From assembly GCF_001969385.1 (NCBI RefSeq), contig NZ_CP014796.1, positions 558,001 through 622,000 on the forward strand: a stretch of 64,000 nt of DNA, written 5' to 3'. This DNA is from Salipiger profundus (GTDB taxonomy: Bacteria > Pseudomonadota > Alphaproteobacteria > Rhodobacterales > Rhodobacteraceae). The stretch's first letter is position 1; each line of letters opens with the position of its first letter. This document shows, in pieces, positions 36,342 through 45,772 of this stretch. The notes under the pieces are model-generated. The model was given only the letters and a program-made list of their open reading frames with translations. It was not told the DNA's origin and did no database searches. The position numbers were made by a program, and so were the translations under genes.

Positions 36342-37628
36342 TTAACTGCGGGCGTCGAGTGCCTCTTCAAAGGTGCGCAGCCCGGTCCGGGGCGCCTGCA
36401 CCAGCACGGCCATGTTGCCGGGCTTGTGCTCGTTGCGCAGCATCTTGGTGTGCGCGCCGGGAATCTCGTCCCACTCGAAGACCTCGGACATGCAGGGATC
36501 GAGCCGGCGCTCGACCATCAGCCGGTTGGCCGAGGCCGCCTGCTTGAGGTTGGCGAAATGCGAGCCCTGCAGGCGCTTCTGGTGCATCCACATGTAGCGG
36601 ACGTCGAAGGTGCAGTTGAAGCCCGAGGTTCCGGCGCAGATCACCACGATGCCGCCCTTCTTCACGATCAGCGTCGAGACCGGGAAGGTCGCCTCGCCGG
36701 GGTGTTCGAAGACCATGTCGACGTTCACGCCCTTGCCGGTGATGTCCCAGATCGCCTTGCCGAACTTGCGGGCTTCCTTGAGCCAGGCGTTGTATTCCGG
36801 CGTGTTGACCGTCGGAAGCTGGCCCCAGCAGTCGAACTCCTTGCGGTTGATGACCCCCTTGGCCCCCTGCGCCAGCACGAAGTCACGCTTGCTCTCGTCC
36901 GAGATCACGCCGATCGCGTTGGCGCCGGCGGTGTTCGCCAGCTGGATCGCGTAGGAGCCGAGGCCGCCCGAGGCGCCCCAGACCAGCACGTTCTGGCCGG
37001 GCTTGAGCTCGTGCGGGTGGTGGCCGAAGAGCATCCGGTAGGCGGTGGCCAGCGTCAGCGTGTAGCAGGCGCTTTCCTCCCAGGTCAGGTGCTTGGGGCG
37101 CGGCATGAGCTGTTGCGCCTGCACGCGGGTGAACTGGGCAAAGGAGCCGTCGCCGGTCTCGTAGCCCCAGATCCGCTGGCTGGGCGAGAACATCGGGTCG
37201 CCGCCGTTGCATTCCTCGTCGTCGCCATCGTCCTGGTTGCAGTGGATGACGACCTCGTCACCGACCTTCCAGCGGGTGACCTTCTCGCCCACGGCCCAGA
37301 CGATACCCGAGGCGTCGGACCCCGCGATGTGGTAGTCCTGCTTGTGCACGTCGAACGGCGAGATCGGCTTGCCGAGGCCGGCCCAGACGCCGTTGTAGTT
37401 GACGCCCGCCGCCATCACGAGAACCAGCACCTCATGGCTGTCGATCTGCCAGGTGTCGACGACCTCCTTCTGGAAGGACTGGTCCGGCTCGCCGTGGCGC
37501 TCGCGACGGATCGCCCACGCGTACATCTTCTTCGGCACGTAGCCGAGGGGCGGCATCTCGCCGATCTCGTAAAGATCCTTCTCGGGTGCCTCGTAGGGCG
37601 CGATCCCGGTTTGCGTGTCCAGAGCCAT
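36342..37628 (-). CDS. ccr: crotonyl-CoA carboxylase/reductase
   Basis: Ccr reduces and carboxylates crotonyl-CoA to ethylmalonyl-CoA with NADPH and CO2, the committed reaction of the ethylmalonyl-CoA pathway for acetyl-CoA assimilation. The 428-residue MDR-family protein has the cofactor motif VWGASGGLGSYAIQLA, the family-typical GSDASGIVWAVGEKV and NQDDGDDEECNGGDPMFSPS region, and HPGEATFPVS. GGAGG lies 8 nt before the ATG at 37628. It is divergent from ecm, the gene for a later step, across a 427-bp control region. Confidence 0.95.
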   Translation of the reverse strand: MALDTQTGIAPYEAPEKDLYEIGEMPPLGYVPKKMYAWAIRRERHGEPDQSFQKEVVDTWQIDSHEVLVLVMAAGVNYNGVWAGLGKPISPFDVHKQDYHIAGSDASGIVWAVGEKVTRWKVGDEVVIHCNQDDGDDEECNGGDPMFSPSQRIWGYETGDGSFAQFTRVQAQQLMPRPKHLTWEESACYTLTLATAYRMLFGHHPHELKPGQNVLVWGASGGLGSYAIQLANTAGANAIGVISDESKRDFVLAQGAKGVINRKEFDCWGQLPTVNTPEYNAWLKEARKFGKAIWDITGKGVNVDMVFEHPGEATFPVSTLIVKKGGIVVICAGTSGFNCTFDVRYMWMHQKRLQGSHFANLKQAASANRLMVERRLDPCMSEVFEWDEIPGAHTKMLRNEHKPGNMAVLVQAPRTGLRTFEEALDARS

Positions 37629-38055
37629 CGGGGCCTCCTTCCTCAAGTGATCCTGCCGGATCTGTTGTGTCTCGGTCTTGTCTCCCCGCCCCGCGCCGCA
37701 GTGCAGAATCGCGGGGCCTTGTTCAGGGAGATATATTTCATCGCGAAACAATGCAACATCAACTAAGGCTAGTTTTGAAATTTTATGACCGAGCGGCCGC
37801 AGAAAGATCCGGACGCCCACGCGGTCATCATGCTGTCGGCGGTGCCGCTGCCTGCCCGGGGCTCCATGCAGACAAAGGCTTTTCGGTGTTCTGGCCAGCC
37901 TTCCAGGCCGTACTGAGCGGCGCGCCAAGACGGAGTTCGTCACGGGCCGCGGCGACGCCGCAGTGCGGCGAATTGACGGGACATTTTATTTCCAATATTC
38001 AGACGCTGACGCAACAAGCTTGCCGACTTGATTCTGGCCTGCCACGGAGACCGAC
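37629..38055. promoter_or_regulatory. 427-bp divergent control region between ccr and ecm
   Basis: No gene is supported here. The ccr side is AT-rich (ATATATTTCATCGCGAAACA at 37731-37750, then ATGCAACATC and CTAAGGCTAG) and may hold its promoter. The ecm side carries the promoter listed at 37973-38001. The middle portion (37790-37960) is GC-rich and without clear signals. Shared control of the two genes is likely from the arrangement. Confidence 0.5.
37973..38001 (+). promoter_or_regulatory. candidate sigma-70 promoter of ecm
   Basis: TTGACG and TATTCA are separated by exactly 17 nt, and the -35 matches consensus in five of six positions. The start codon of ecm lies 54 bp downstream. Confidence 0.4.
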
Positions 38056-40020
38056 ATGACGGACCTTCAGAAAGACCGCCCCTGGCTGATCCGCACCTAC
38101 GCGGGACATTCGACCGCCAAGGCCTCGAACGCGCTCTACCGCAACAACCTTGCACGCGGGCAGACCGGCCTGTCCGTGGCCTTCGACCTGCCGACGCAGA
38201 CCGGCTACGACAGCGACCACGTCCTGGCCCGAGGCGAGGTCGGCAAGGTGGGCGTGCCCGTCTGCCATCTCGGTGACATGCGGACGCTCTTCGACGAGAT
38301 CCCGCTCGAGCAGATGAACACCTCGATGACGATCAACGCGACGGCGCCCTGGCTGCTGGCGCTCTACATCGCGGTGGCCGAGGAACAGGGCGCCGACGTC
38401 TCGAAGCTGCAGGGCACGGTGCAGAACGACCTGATCAAGGAGTATCTCAGCCGCGGGACCTATATCTGCCCGCCGAAACCCTCGCTGAAGATGATCGGCG
38501 ACGTGGCCGAGTTCTGCTACACCAACGTGCCGAAGTGGAACCCGATGAACGTGTGTTCCTACCACCTGCAGGAAGCCGGCGCGACGACCGAGCAGGAGCT
38601 GGCCTTTGCGCTGGCCACCGGCATCGCGGTGCTCGACGAGCTCAAGCCGCGCGTGCCGGCCGAGGACTTCCCCGCGCTTTGCGGACGCATCTCGTTCTTC
38701 GTGAACGCCGGCATCCGCTTCGTCACCGAGATGTGCAAGATGCGCGCCTTCGTCGACCTCTGGGACGAGATCCTCGAGACCCGCTACGGCGTCGAGAACC
38801 CCAAGTTCCGCCGCTTCCGCTACGGGGTGCAGGTGAACTCGCTCGGCCTGACCGAGCAGCAGCCCGAGAACAATGTCTACCGCATCCTGATCGAGATGCT
38901 GGCCGTCACGCTGTCGAAGAAGGCCCGCGCCCGTGCGGTGCAGCTTCCCGCGTGGAACGAGGCGCTTGGGCTTCCCCGCCCCTGGGACCAGCAGTGGTCG
39001 ATGCGGATGCAGCAGATCCTCGCATACGAGACCGACCTGCTGGAATACGGCGATCTCTTCGACGGCAACCCGGTGGTCGATGCCAAGGTCGAGGCGCTCA
39101 AGGAAAGCGCCCGCGCCGAGCTGGCCAACATCGACAGCATGGGCGGCGCGATCGGTGCCATCGACTACATGAAGAGCCGTCTGGTGGATGCAAACGCCGA
39201 GCGGCTGAACCGGATCGAGAAGAACGAGACCATCGTGGTCGGCGTCAACAAGTGGACCGAGGGCGAGCCCTCGCCGCTCATGGGCGAGGACGGCGGCATC
39301 ATGGTGGTCGACCCTGCCGTCGAGCAGGACCAGATCGACCGGCTCGACGCATGGCGCGCCGAACGGGACGACGCGGCCGTGAAAGCCGCGCTCGCCGAGC
39401 TGCGTGCCGCAGCGAAGGAGGGGCGCAACGTCATGCCCGCTTCCATCGCCGCCGCCAAGGCCGGCGTGACCACAGGCGAATGGGCCGAGCAGATGCGTGT
39501 CGTGCACGGCGAGTATCGCGGCCCGACCGGCGTGTCGAAGGCGGTGAGCAACAAGACCGAGGGCCTCGAGGACATCCGCGCGGCGGTTGACGCTGTGAGC
39601 GACAGCCTCGGTCGCCGTTTGCGGTTCCTCGTCGGAAAGCCCGGACTCGACGGGCATTCCAACGGCGCCGAGCAGATCGCCTTTCGCGCCCGCGATTGCG
39701 GCATGGAAATCGACTACGAGGGAATCCGGCTCACGCCGGAGCAGATCGTCGAGGCCGCGAAAGACGGCGCTCATGTCGTTGGCCTCTCGATCCTGTCCGG
39801 CAGTCACATCTCGCTGGTCGAGGATACGATGGAGCGAATGCGCAACGAGGGCCTGGGCCATATCCCGGTGATCGTGGGCGGCATCATCCCGGAAGAAGAC
39901 GCAAGGCGGCTCAAGGCAATGGGCGTGGCCAAGGTTTATACGCCCAAGGATTTCGTCCTGAACATGATCATGAAGGACATCGTCACTCTGGTCGATCCCA
40001 AGGCGGTGGCGGCAGAATAA
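38056..40020 (+). CDS. ecm: ethylmalonyl-CoA mutase
   Basis: Ecm is an adenosylcobalamin-dependent mutase that turns ethylmalonyl-CoA into methylsuccinyl-CoA. The 654-residue protein joins a methylmalonyl-CoA mutase-type catalytic barrel (YAGHSTAKASNALYR, GLSVAFDLPTQTGYDSD) to a C-terminal B12 domain with DGHSNG near residue 533, LSILSGSH and VIVGGIIP. The QTGYDSD region and position opposite ccr separate it from methylmalonyl-CoA mutase. A GGAGA site precedes the ATG. Confidence 0.94.
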   Translation: MTDLQKDRPWLIRTYAGHSTAKASNALYRNNLARGQTGLSVAFDLPTQTGYDSDHVLARGEVGKVGVPVCHLGDMRTLFDEIPLEQMNTSMTINATAPWLLALYIAVAEEQGADVSKLQGTVQNDLIKEYLSRGTYICPPKPSLKMIGDVAEFCYTNVPKWNPMNVCSYHLQEAGATTEQELAFALATGIAVLDELKPRVPAEDFPALCGRISFFVNAGIRFVTEMCKMRAFVDLWDEILETRYGVENPKFRRFRYGVQVNSLGLTEQQPENNVYRILIEMLAVTLSKKARARAVQLPAWNEALGLPRPWDQQWSMRMQQILAYETDLLEYGDLFDGNPVVDAKVEALKESARAELANIDSMGGAIGAIDYMKSRLVDANAERLNRIEKNETIVVGVNKWTEGEPSPLMGEDGGIMVVDPAVEQDQIDRLDAWRAERDDAAVKAALAELRAAAKEGRNVMPASIAAAKAGVTTGEWAEQMRVVHGEYRGPTGVSKAVSNKTEGLEDIRAAVDAVSDSLGRRLRFLVGKPGLDGHSNGAEQIAFRARDCGMEIDYEGIRLTPEQIVEAAKDGAHVVGLSILSGSHISLVEDTMERMRNEGLGHIPVIVGGIIPEEDARRLKAMGVAKVYTPKDFVLNMIMKDIVTLVDPKAVAAE

Positions 40021-40054
40021 GTCGCATTCCCACCGGAACCTGAAATTAATTTGT

Positions 40055-40092
40055 GCCGCTCATCGATAAGGTGAGCGGCTCTCCGCTTTTTT
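40055..40092 (+). terminator. terminator of ecm with two alternative hairpins
   Basis: GCCGCTCA pairs with TGAGCGGC (40055-40079). The overlapping AGCGG-CTCT-CCGCT hairpin (40074-40087) is followed directly by T residues (40087-40092) and is the intrinsic terminator. The two share bases, so they exclude each other. Confidence 0.65.
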
Positions 40093-40192
40093 GCCCTAAT
40101 TCGACAATTGACACAAAACACTACTTGAACGGGAAGGTGCATATCCAAGATATCATCATCTAAAAAACCTGTCAGACGAAGTAAGGACAAAA

Positions 40193-40504
40193 ATGGACAT
40201 CGACCTGAATGCCCTCGACAAGGCAGAGCTTTTACAACTCAAGAGCGACGTTGAAAAGGCGCTGAAAACCATTGATGCCCGCCGCAAGGCCGAGGCGAAG
40301 CGTGCCGCAGAACAGGCCGCCCGGGAATTCGGTTTTTCACTGGACGAGGTCTATACCGCGAGCGCTGCGAAGGGCTCCAAGGGCGCACCGAAATACGCGA
40401 ACCCCGACGATCCCAGCCAGACTTGGACCGGCCGCGGCCGAAAGCCCAACTGGGTGATTTCCGCGCTTGAGTCCGGAAAGACCATGGAAGAACTGGCCCT
40501 CTGA
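40193..40504 (+). CDS. H-NS-family nucleoid protein (HvrA-like)
   Basis: A 103-residue DNA-binding protein of the H-NS family. The N-terminal 50 residues form a charged coiled coil ([20 protein letters not shown]), and the C-terminal domain carries the DNA-binding loop [12 protein letters not shown], the form of the H-NS core found in HvrA/Spb proteins of Rhodobacter. The 172-bp AT-rich stretch upstream holds the ecm terminator and a TTGACA (40108-40113) that could be its -35 box, though no good -10 follows at normal spacing. It overlaps the deoD start by one base. Confidence 0.88.
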   Translation: MDIDLNALDKAELLQLKSDVEKALKTIDARRKAEAKRAAEQAAREFGFSLDEVYTASAAKGSKGAPKYANPDDPSQTWTGRGRKPNWVISALESGKTMEELAL

Positions 40505-41208
40505 TGACCCCACATATTGGCGCCGCCCCCGGGTCGATCGCCGAAACGGTTCTCATGCCGGGTGATCCCCTGCGTGCCGAATGGGCGGCAAAGACCTTTC
40601 TCGATGACCCCGTGTGCGTGAACAGCGTGCGCGGGATGTCCGGCTTTACCGGAACGTGGAAGGGCAATCGCGTGACGATCCACGGCTCGGGCATGGGAAT
40701 GCCGAGCCTGTCGATATATGCAAATGAACTGATCCGTGAATACGGTGCGAAAACGCTCATCCGCATAGGCTCCTGTGGCGCGATGCAGGAAAACGTGGGG
40801 TTGCGGGATGTCATTCTCGCGATGACCGCCTCGTCTCTTTCCACGCCGTCGACCGGGATATTCCGCGAGCTGAATTTCGCCCCTTGCGCCGATTACGGCC
40901 TGCTGGCCGCCGGCGTCGAGTCCGCGAAAAGGATCGGTACACCCTGTCATGTCGGCGGGATTTACTCGGCGGATGTCTTCTATGACGAACGGCCCGACCT
41001 CAACGAGATCATGACCCGCCACGGCATTCTCGGCGTCGAGATGGAAGCGGCCGAGCTCTACAACCTCGCGGCCCGCCACGGCGTGCGCGCGCTGGCCGTG
41101 CTGACGGTCTCCGACCACCTGCTGCGGCACGAGGCGCTTCCCGCCGAGGACCGGCAGTCGTCCTTCGGCGACATGGTGCAGATCGCGCTCGAGGCGGCCT
41201 TTGCCTGA
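40504..41208 (+). CDS. deoD: purine-nucleoside phosphorylase DeoD
   Basis: A 234-residue hexameric-type purine nucleoside phosphorylase that splits purine nucleosides with phosphate. Family landmarks are [49 protein letters not shown], the base-site [14 protein letters not shown] and TVSDHLL. The length is normal. The start overlaps the H-NS-like gene stop by one base, which suggests co-transcription. Confidence 0.93.
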   Translation: MTPHIGAAPGSIAETVLMPGDPLRAEWAAKTFLDDPVCVNSVRGMSGFTGTWKGNRVTIHGSGMGMPSLSIYANELIREYGAKTLIRIGSCGAMQENVGLRDVILAMTASSLSTPSTGIFRELNFAPCADYGLLAAGVESAKRIGTPCHVGGIYSADVFYDERPDLNEIMTRHGILGVEMEAAELYNLAARHGVRALAVLTVSDHLLRHEALPAEDRQSSFGDMVQIALEAAFA

Positions 41209-41227
41209 GATGGGCGACCGCCCGTGA

Positions 41228-42128
41228 TGGCCCGGCGCGGCGCGCGACACGCTCGCGCGTCACGCTCCGGGCGCCGCGCGCCCGTCGGAGCAGGTCGCGG
41301 CGCGGCTCGAGGCGCTCGCCCTCCGCAACCGCGAGCTCCACGAACACGACTGCTTCAATCTCAACCCGGCGCCCAACGTGACGACCCCGCGCGCCGAGGC
41401 GCTGCTGGCCTCCGGCCTCGGGATGCGTCCCTCGCTGGGCGCGCCGGGTGACAAATACGAGACGGGCCTCGTGGCTAGCGAGGAAATCGAGGTCCTCGCC
41501 GCGTCGCTCGCCTGCGAGGTCTTCGGCGCCCGCCATGCCGAGCTGCGCGTGGCCTCGGGCGCCATGGCCAACCTCCACGGCTTCATGGCGCTGGCCCAGC
41601 CGGGTGACGCGATCATCGCACCGCCGGCCGAGATCGGCGGCCACGTCCCCCATCACGCGGCGGGCTGTGCCGGGCTCTACGGGCTGGTAAGCCACCCTGC
41701 CCCGGTCAACGCCAAGGACTATACCGTCGATTTCGACGCGCTCGCGACGCTCGCACAAGAGGTCCGGCCCCGGATCATCCCGCTGGGCGGGATCCCGCTG
41801 GGCGGGTCGCTGAACCTCCGGCCGCACCCGGTGGCCGAGGTCCGCGCCATCGCCGACGAGGTGGGCGGGCTTTCTCGCCTGCGGGATCGGCCTTCCCGGC
41901 GCGCCGGTGCCCGGCGACATGAACGGCCTGCGCATCGGCACGCCGGAGCTCGTCCGCTGGGGCATGACCCCCGAGCACGCGCCGCGCCTCGCCGGCCTCA
42001 TCGCCGAAACGCTCCGCGCGATCGACCCCGAGCGCCTTGCGGCCGAGGACGCGGAGTGGCGGCGCAGCTTCGACCGCGTGCATTTCGTCCACGCCCGACC
42101 GCGCGAGACCGGCGCAGCCCTGTCCTAG
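41228..42128 (+). pseudogene. broken SHMT-like PLP enzyme gene
   Basis: Remains of a serine-hydroxymethyltransferase-like gene. The first part is read in one frame (NRELHEHDCFNLNPAPNV, GDKYETGLVASEEIEVLAA, GGHVPHHAAGCAGLYG, LNLRPHPVAEVRAIADEVG) and the C-terminal part in another (ACGIGLPGAPVPGDMNGLRI, GTPELVRWGMTPEH). About 150-200 residues between them, including the PLP lysine, are missing near 41865-41885. The 15-mer ATCCCGCTGGGCGGG is duplicated in tandem at 41777-41806. No credible start codon is present after the in-frame stop at 41225. It overlaps the end of the convergent DUF1989 gene by 4 bp. Confidence 0.82.
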
Positions 42129-42970
42129 CGGCCGTGGCTGCGGTCGTAGCCGTTGCGCGCGGGCGGCTGCCAGCCCGCAAGCGCGCCCTCCGCCGGCGCG
42201 AGGATCTCGACCTCGAGCGGGAAACAGGCGGCGGTGTCCGAGCTGTGCTCGGACGAGCAGTCGCCACCCGGACAGGCGCTGAGCGCGCCCAGCAGGTCGA
42301 TTTCGGCGAAGAAGGTCAGCGCATCACCGGGCCGCACCGGGCTCGCCTTCATGAAATACTGGCCGGTGTTGCGGGTGAAGCCGGTGCACATGAAGACGTT
42401 GAGCACATCGTGCACATGCGCCTCGGCCTGCCTCAGCGGCAGCCCGGTGGCATCCGCGAGCGCCCGCGTCAGGTTGGAATGGCAGCAGTGATGATATTGC
42501 GAGCCCGACAACAGGTTGCCGGTGTAGGGATCGCAACGGGTGCCGATCACGTCATGCACCGAGCCGCCGAAAGCGTCGATTCCGTACCAATCGAGCGTGT
42601 CCTCGACGATGGTCGCCATGGGCCGCAGGTGCGGGAAGCTCGACCAGAGCCGCTCGCCGGTGCTGACATGGGTGCCGTGCAGCGCCCGGGTCTTGCCCGA
42701 GTAGAAGCGTTCCGACAGATCGTCCGCGTTCCACAGGTTGAGATCGCCCACCTGCGGCCCCTCGACGCTGCGGATGCGGAAGAACTGCCCGGCGGACACC
42801 CGGAAATGACAGGCGTCGCGCGGCGCGGCCATGACCGATGCCATAGGCAAGGCGCCGGCCAGCGCGCCACGGTAGAGCGCCATGTCGGGCTGCGGCAACG
42901 TCTCGTTCGGATAGCAGATCACCGGCGGCACGGCGCGGCGGGCCTCGGCGTCGGGGGGAACACGGGTCAT
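42125..42970 (-). CDS. DUF1989 (urea carboxylase-associated) family protein
   Basis: A 281-residue protein of the DUF1989 family, which accompanies urea carboxylase, aminomethyltransferase and guanidine-related genes; its chemistry is not settled. Features are FRVSAGQFFRIRSVEGPQVGD, WNADDLSERFYSGKTRALHG, the cysteine/histidine-rich QYHHCCHSNLTRAL and DVLNVFMCTGFTRNTGQY. The ATG at 42970 has AGGAG 9 nt upstream. No urea-related gene is next to it here. Confidence 0.8.
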   Translation of the reverse strand: MTRVPPDAEARRAVPPVICYPNETLPQPDMALYRGALAGALPMASVMAAPRDACHFRVSAGQFFRIRSVEGPQVGDLNLWNADDLSERFYSGKTRALHGTHVSTGERLWSSFPHLRPMATIVEDTLDWYGIDAFGGSVHDVIGTRCDPYTGNLLSGSQYHHCCHSNLTRALADATGLPLRQAEAHVHDVLNVFMCTGFTRNTGQYFMKASPVRPGDALTFFAEIDLLGALSACPGGDCSSEHSSDTAACFPLEVEILAPAEGALAGWQPPARNGYDRSHGR

Positions 42971-43032
42971 GGGGGGCACTCCTTTCGCAGCGACTGAATA
43001 CCAGCCGGCACGGCAGGGCAAGAGGCGGCCCC

Positions 43033-45465
43033 TCAGACCACGAGCTGCGCCTCGGCAAGCTCGAGCTCCTGGTCCTCCTCCGCATCCTTGTGATGTTCTG
43101 CCGCCGCGTCGGCTTCGATATGCGGCACGGTCATCATCGCCACCACGTCACCGCCCGAAAGCGTGTATTCCTCGGCGATGTACTCGCGCTGAACCCATTC
43201 CTCGTAGGCGCCGATAAGCTGGCCCTCGCCGGCCCAGACCTGCGGGTCATGCGCGGCGTATTCCATGAAGACGGTCCGCATCTCCTCGTGTTCGGCGCCG
43301 GAAACATTCTCGTCGAAGCCCCAGGTGGCATAGCCGTAGTAGCTCGTGACGGTGACGTCGTTGCTGTAGTCCTGCGCCGCCGCCGCGGTGAACTCCGAGG
43401 CGTGGATGTGATCGGAATGCTCGATGTCGGTGTGCTCAGTGGTGTGGTCCTGGATGTGGATCCGGTCTGGCGCATAGGTCTGCATGAGCGCGGTGAGCGT
43501 CGCCTGAAGGGAGGCGCTCGTATATGTGGCGCTGCCGTCGACGGCGGTCATGGTGTCGATCGTGCCCTCCCACAGCGCCTGCAGCGCCTCGCTGCCGTAG
43601 CGCTCGGAGCCGCCGCCGCCGAAGCCATCGGGCAGGCGCATGAAGATGAGCCGCACGTCCGGTTCGCTCGCGAGGTAGGAGCTGGCGATCTCGAACTCAT
43701 TGCCGCTGGCCGAGACCGTCAGGATCTCGTCGACCCAGTCGCTGACACCGGCCATCTCGGCGTAGGCGTCCTTGACTCCCTGTTCGCGCTCGCTCCAGTA
43801 GCTTTCGTCCATGCCCGCATCGCCCGAGGTCAGGTAGACCGTCGTGAGCGGCTCGTCGGCGTCGATCAGGTCGTTGATCGTCGGGTTCATGAACAACAGG
43901 TCGTCGTCCTGATGCGCGACGAAGACCATGTCGCCGAGCGCTTCCGACGTCGGGTCGTCCGGGTCGATGGGGTCGTCGGGGGGCGTCGGGTCATCCGGAG
44001 GCGTCGGATCGTCGGGCACCACCGGGTCGTCCGGCGTGTCGCCGGGGCCCTCTCCGGGCACCGATGGCTCGGTAAGCTCGGTGACGGTCAGCTCCGTGAC
44101 CTCACCGATCAGCGGGTCGTCTTCGGGCCAGTTGGATTCGCCGACCAGCAGGTTCTCGCGGTCGACATCCGCCGGCACCACGCCATCGGCCTCGGCCAGT
44201 CGCTCGCCGTCCTTCTCGATCCACATCAGCCCGTCGGGATCGACGCCCGCGCTCCAGAGCGCCGTCTCGCCCTCGACGATCGCGCCCGCGGCCACCACGC
44301 GGTAGGCGTCGCCGTCGACCCAGACCTCGAGCATCATGTCGCCGGTATTCTCGATCTGCCCGAGCAGGATGTTGTTGGTGGCCGGCCCGTCGCCGAAATC
44401 GACGACGCGCTGCCAGTAGGCCCCCTGCAGGTCGTCGAACCGCACGGACACGTCGATGCGGAAGGCACCGTCGATCTGTGGGATGCCGCCGTCGGTCTCG
44501 GGGTCCGGATCGACCGGCTCGTCCGGCGGATCCGGGTCCACGGGCTCGTCCGGCGGCACGGGGTCGGTGCCCCCGGCCTGCGAGACCGTCAGGTCGAGGA
44601 TGACCCCGTCGATGGCATCGCCGCCCGCCTCGGTCGCCTCGCCCACGCCGAGGTTCTCGCGCGTGACGTCCGCCGGCACGACGCCCGCACCCTCGGCCAG
44701 CCGCACGCCGTCCTTCTCCATCCACATGGTGCCGTCGTCGTCGATGCCGACCGCCCAGTGCGCCAGTTCACCCTCGGTGATCGCATCGGACGCGGTGATG
44801 CTGTAGGTCTCGCCGTCCTGCACGATGGCGAACATCATGTCGGAGGTGGCTTCGACCTGCGTCAGCGTGATGGCGCTGTCGCCTGTCGCATCGGCGAAGT
44901 CGAAGACCCCCTGCCATGCGCCGCCCGCGACATCGTCGTAGCGCACCGCCACGTCGAGCTTGAACGCGCCGTTGATCTGCACGGGCTCGTTGAGGAACCC
45001 GCCGTCGGAGGCCTCGCCGTCCTGCGTCACGTCGATGCCCAGAACAGCCCCGTCGAGAGGTGAATCCTCGACCCAGTTGGAGCGACCCAGCAGCTCGTTC
45101 GCACGCAGCATCGCGCCCGGCACCACGCCGCTCGCCTCTGCCAGCCGCGCGCCGTCCTTCTCGATATACATGAGCCCGCCGGGGTCCACGCCGATGGTCC
45201 AAGTCGCGACTTCCCCCTCGACGATCGCGTTCCCGGCGGTGACCCGGTAGACGTCATCGCCCTGGAACAGCTCGAAGGAGATGTCGCTGGTGTTCTCGAC
45301 CTGCGTCAGAAGGATGTTGTTCTGCGCCGGGCCGTTCCCGATATCGAGCACGCGCTGCCAGTAGCCCGACAGAAGATCGTCGAAGCGGGCGACGACCTCG
45401 ATTTCGAAAGCGCCGGTGATGTCCTCGAGGTCGCCCTCGGCTGCACTGGGATCGAAAGGCGGCAT
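43033..45465 (-). CDS. PIG-L-type deacetylase with three LamG-like repeats
   Basis: An 810-residue modular protein. Three copies of a LamG/lectin-like unit occupy residues 17-148, 163-296 and 329-464; each has a WxxGVDxxGxMxxEKDGxRLAE block. Acidic proline-rich linkers (PPDEPVDPDP, residues 303-322; PDDPTPPDDP, 484-504) follow the second and third. Residues 513-745 form a PIG-L/LmbE deacetylase domain with VAHQDDDLLFMNP as metal motif and HTDIEHSDHIHASEF as the second site. AAGGAG lies 7 nt before the ATG. There is no Sec signal, and its overall acidity suggests non-Sec export. The target is probably an acetylated sugar. Confidence 0.8.
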   Translation of the reverse strand: MPPFDPSAAEGDLEDITGAFEIEVVARFDDLLSGYWQRVLDIGNGPAQNNILLTQVENTSDISFELFQGDDVYRVTAGNAIVEGEVATWTIGVDPGGLMYIEKDGARLAEASGVVPGAMLRANELLGRSNWVEDSPLDGAVLGIDVTQDGEASDGGFLNEPVQINGAFKLDVAVRYDDVAGGAWQGVFDFADATGDSAITLTQVEATSDMMFAIVQDGETYSITASDAITEGELAHWAVGIDDDGTMWMEKDGVRLAEGAGVVPADVTRENLGVGEATEAGGDAIDGVILDLTVSQAGGTDPVPPDEPVDPDPPDEPVDPDPETDGGIPQIDGAFRIDVSVRFDDLQGAYWQRVVDFGDGPATNNILLGQIENTGDMMLEVWVDGDAYRVVAAGAIVEGETALWSAGVDPDGLMWIEKDGERLAEADGVVPADVDRENLLVGESNWPEDDPLIGEVTELTVTELTEPSVPGEGPGDTPDDPVVPDDPTPPDDPTPPDDPIDPDDPTSEALGDMVFVAHQDDDLLFMNPTINDLIDADEPLTTVYLTSGDAGMDESYWSEREQGVKDAYAEMAGVSDWVDEILTVSASGNEFEIASSYLASEPDVRLIFMRLPDGFGGGGSERYGSEALQALWEGTIDTMTAVDGSATYTSASLQATLTALMQTYAPDRIHIQDHTTEHTDIEHSDHIHASEFTAAAAQDYSNDVTVTSYYGYATWGFDENVSGAEHEEMRTVFMEYAAHDPQVWAGEGQLIGAYEEWVQREYIAEEYTLSGGDVVAMMTVPHIEADAAAEHHKDAEEDQELELAEAQLVV

Positions 45466-45772
45466 GGGCTTCTCCTTTACCGCATCGGCGATGCTCGCCG
45501 GGCCGAAGCGGCCCGCGATCCGCACAGACTAGCGACACTATGGCGAAATCATGCCGGAAACATTCCGTTCTGGATATGGAAACAGCTGGCTAGGGTTCGG
45601 TGACGCGGCAGGAGCATTTTGAACCAAAGGCTTAGCGCCGAAGCCGTGGCTCGCCTCATACCTGGCGCATCGTTTCCTGAGCACGCACAGTCTAGTTCAC
45701 GGCGCGCGATTGTCGATAAATGCCGGAAAACCACATCTTTTACGGGAACGCGATTCGCTTCGAAACGCCACC
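45466..45772. other. 307-bp gap without a recognisable gene
   Basis: It lies upstream of the PIG-L gene and past the end of the livF-like gene. A small hairpin (CGGGCC-GAAGC-GGCCCG, 45499-45515) is the only clear structure; the rest shows no coding pattern. Confidence 0.5.

Noticed and set aside
37586..38059. A possible 157-codon gene in the ccr-ecm gap
   Set aside because: It begins inside the 5' end of ccr, has no ribosome-binding site or family match, and covers the predicted promoters.
40108..40136. Full sigma-70 promoter for the H-NS-like gene
   Set aside because: TTGACA is perfect as a -35 box, but the sequence 16-18 nt downstream is GGGAAG-like and gives no -10 box.
43090..45063. A 657-codon plus-strand frame opposite the PIG-L gene
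   Set aside because: Its repeats simply mirror the three repeats of the real gene.
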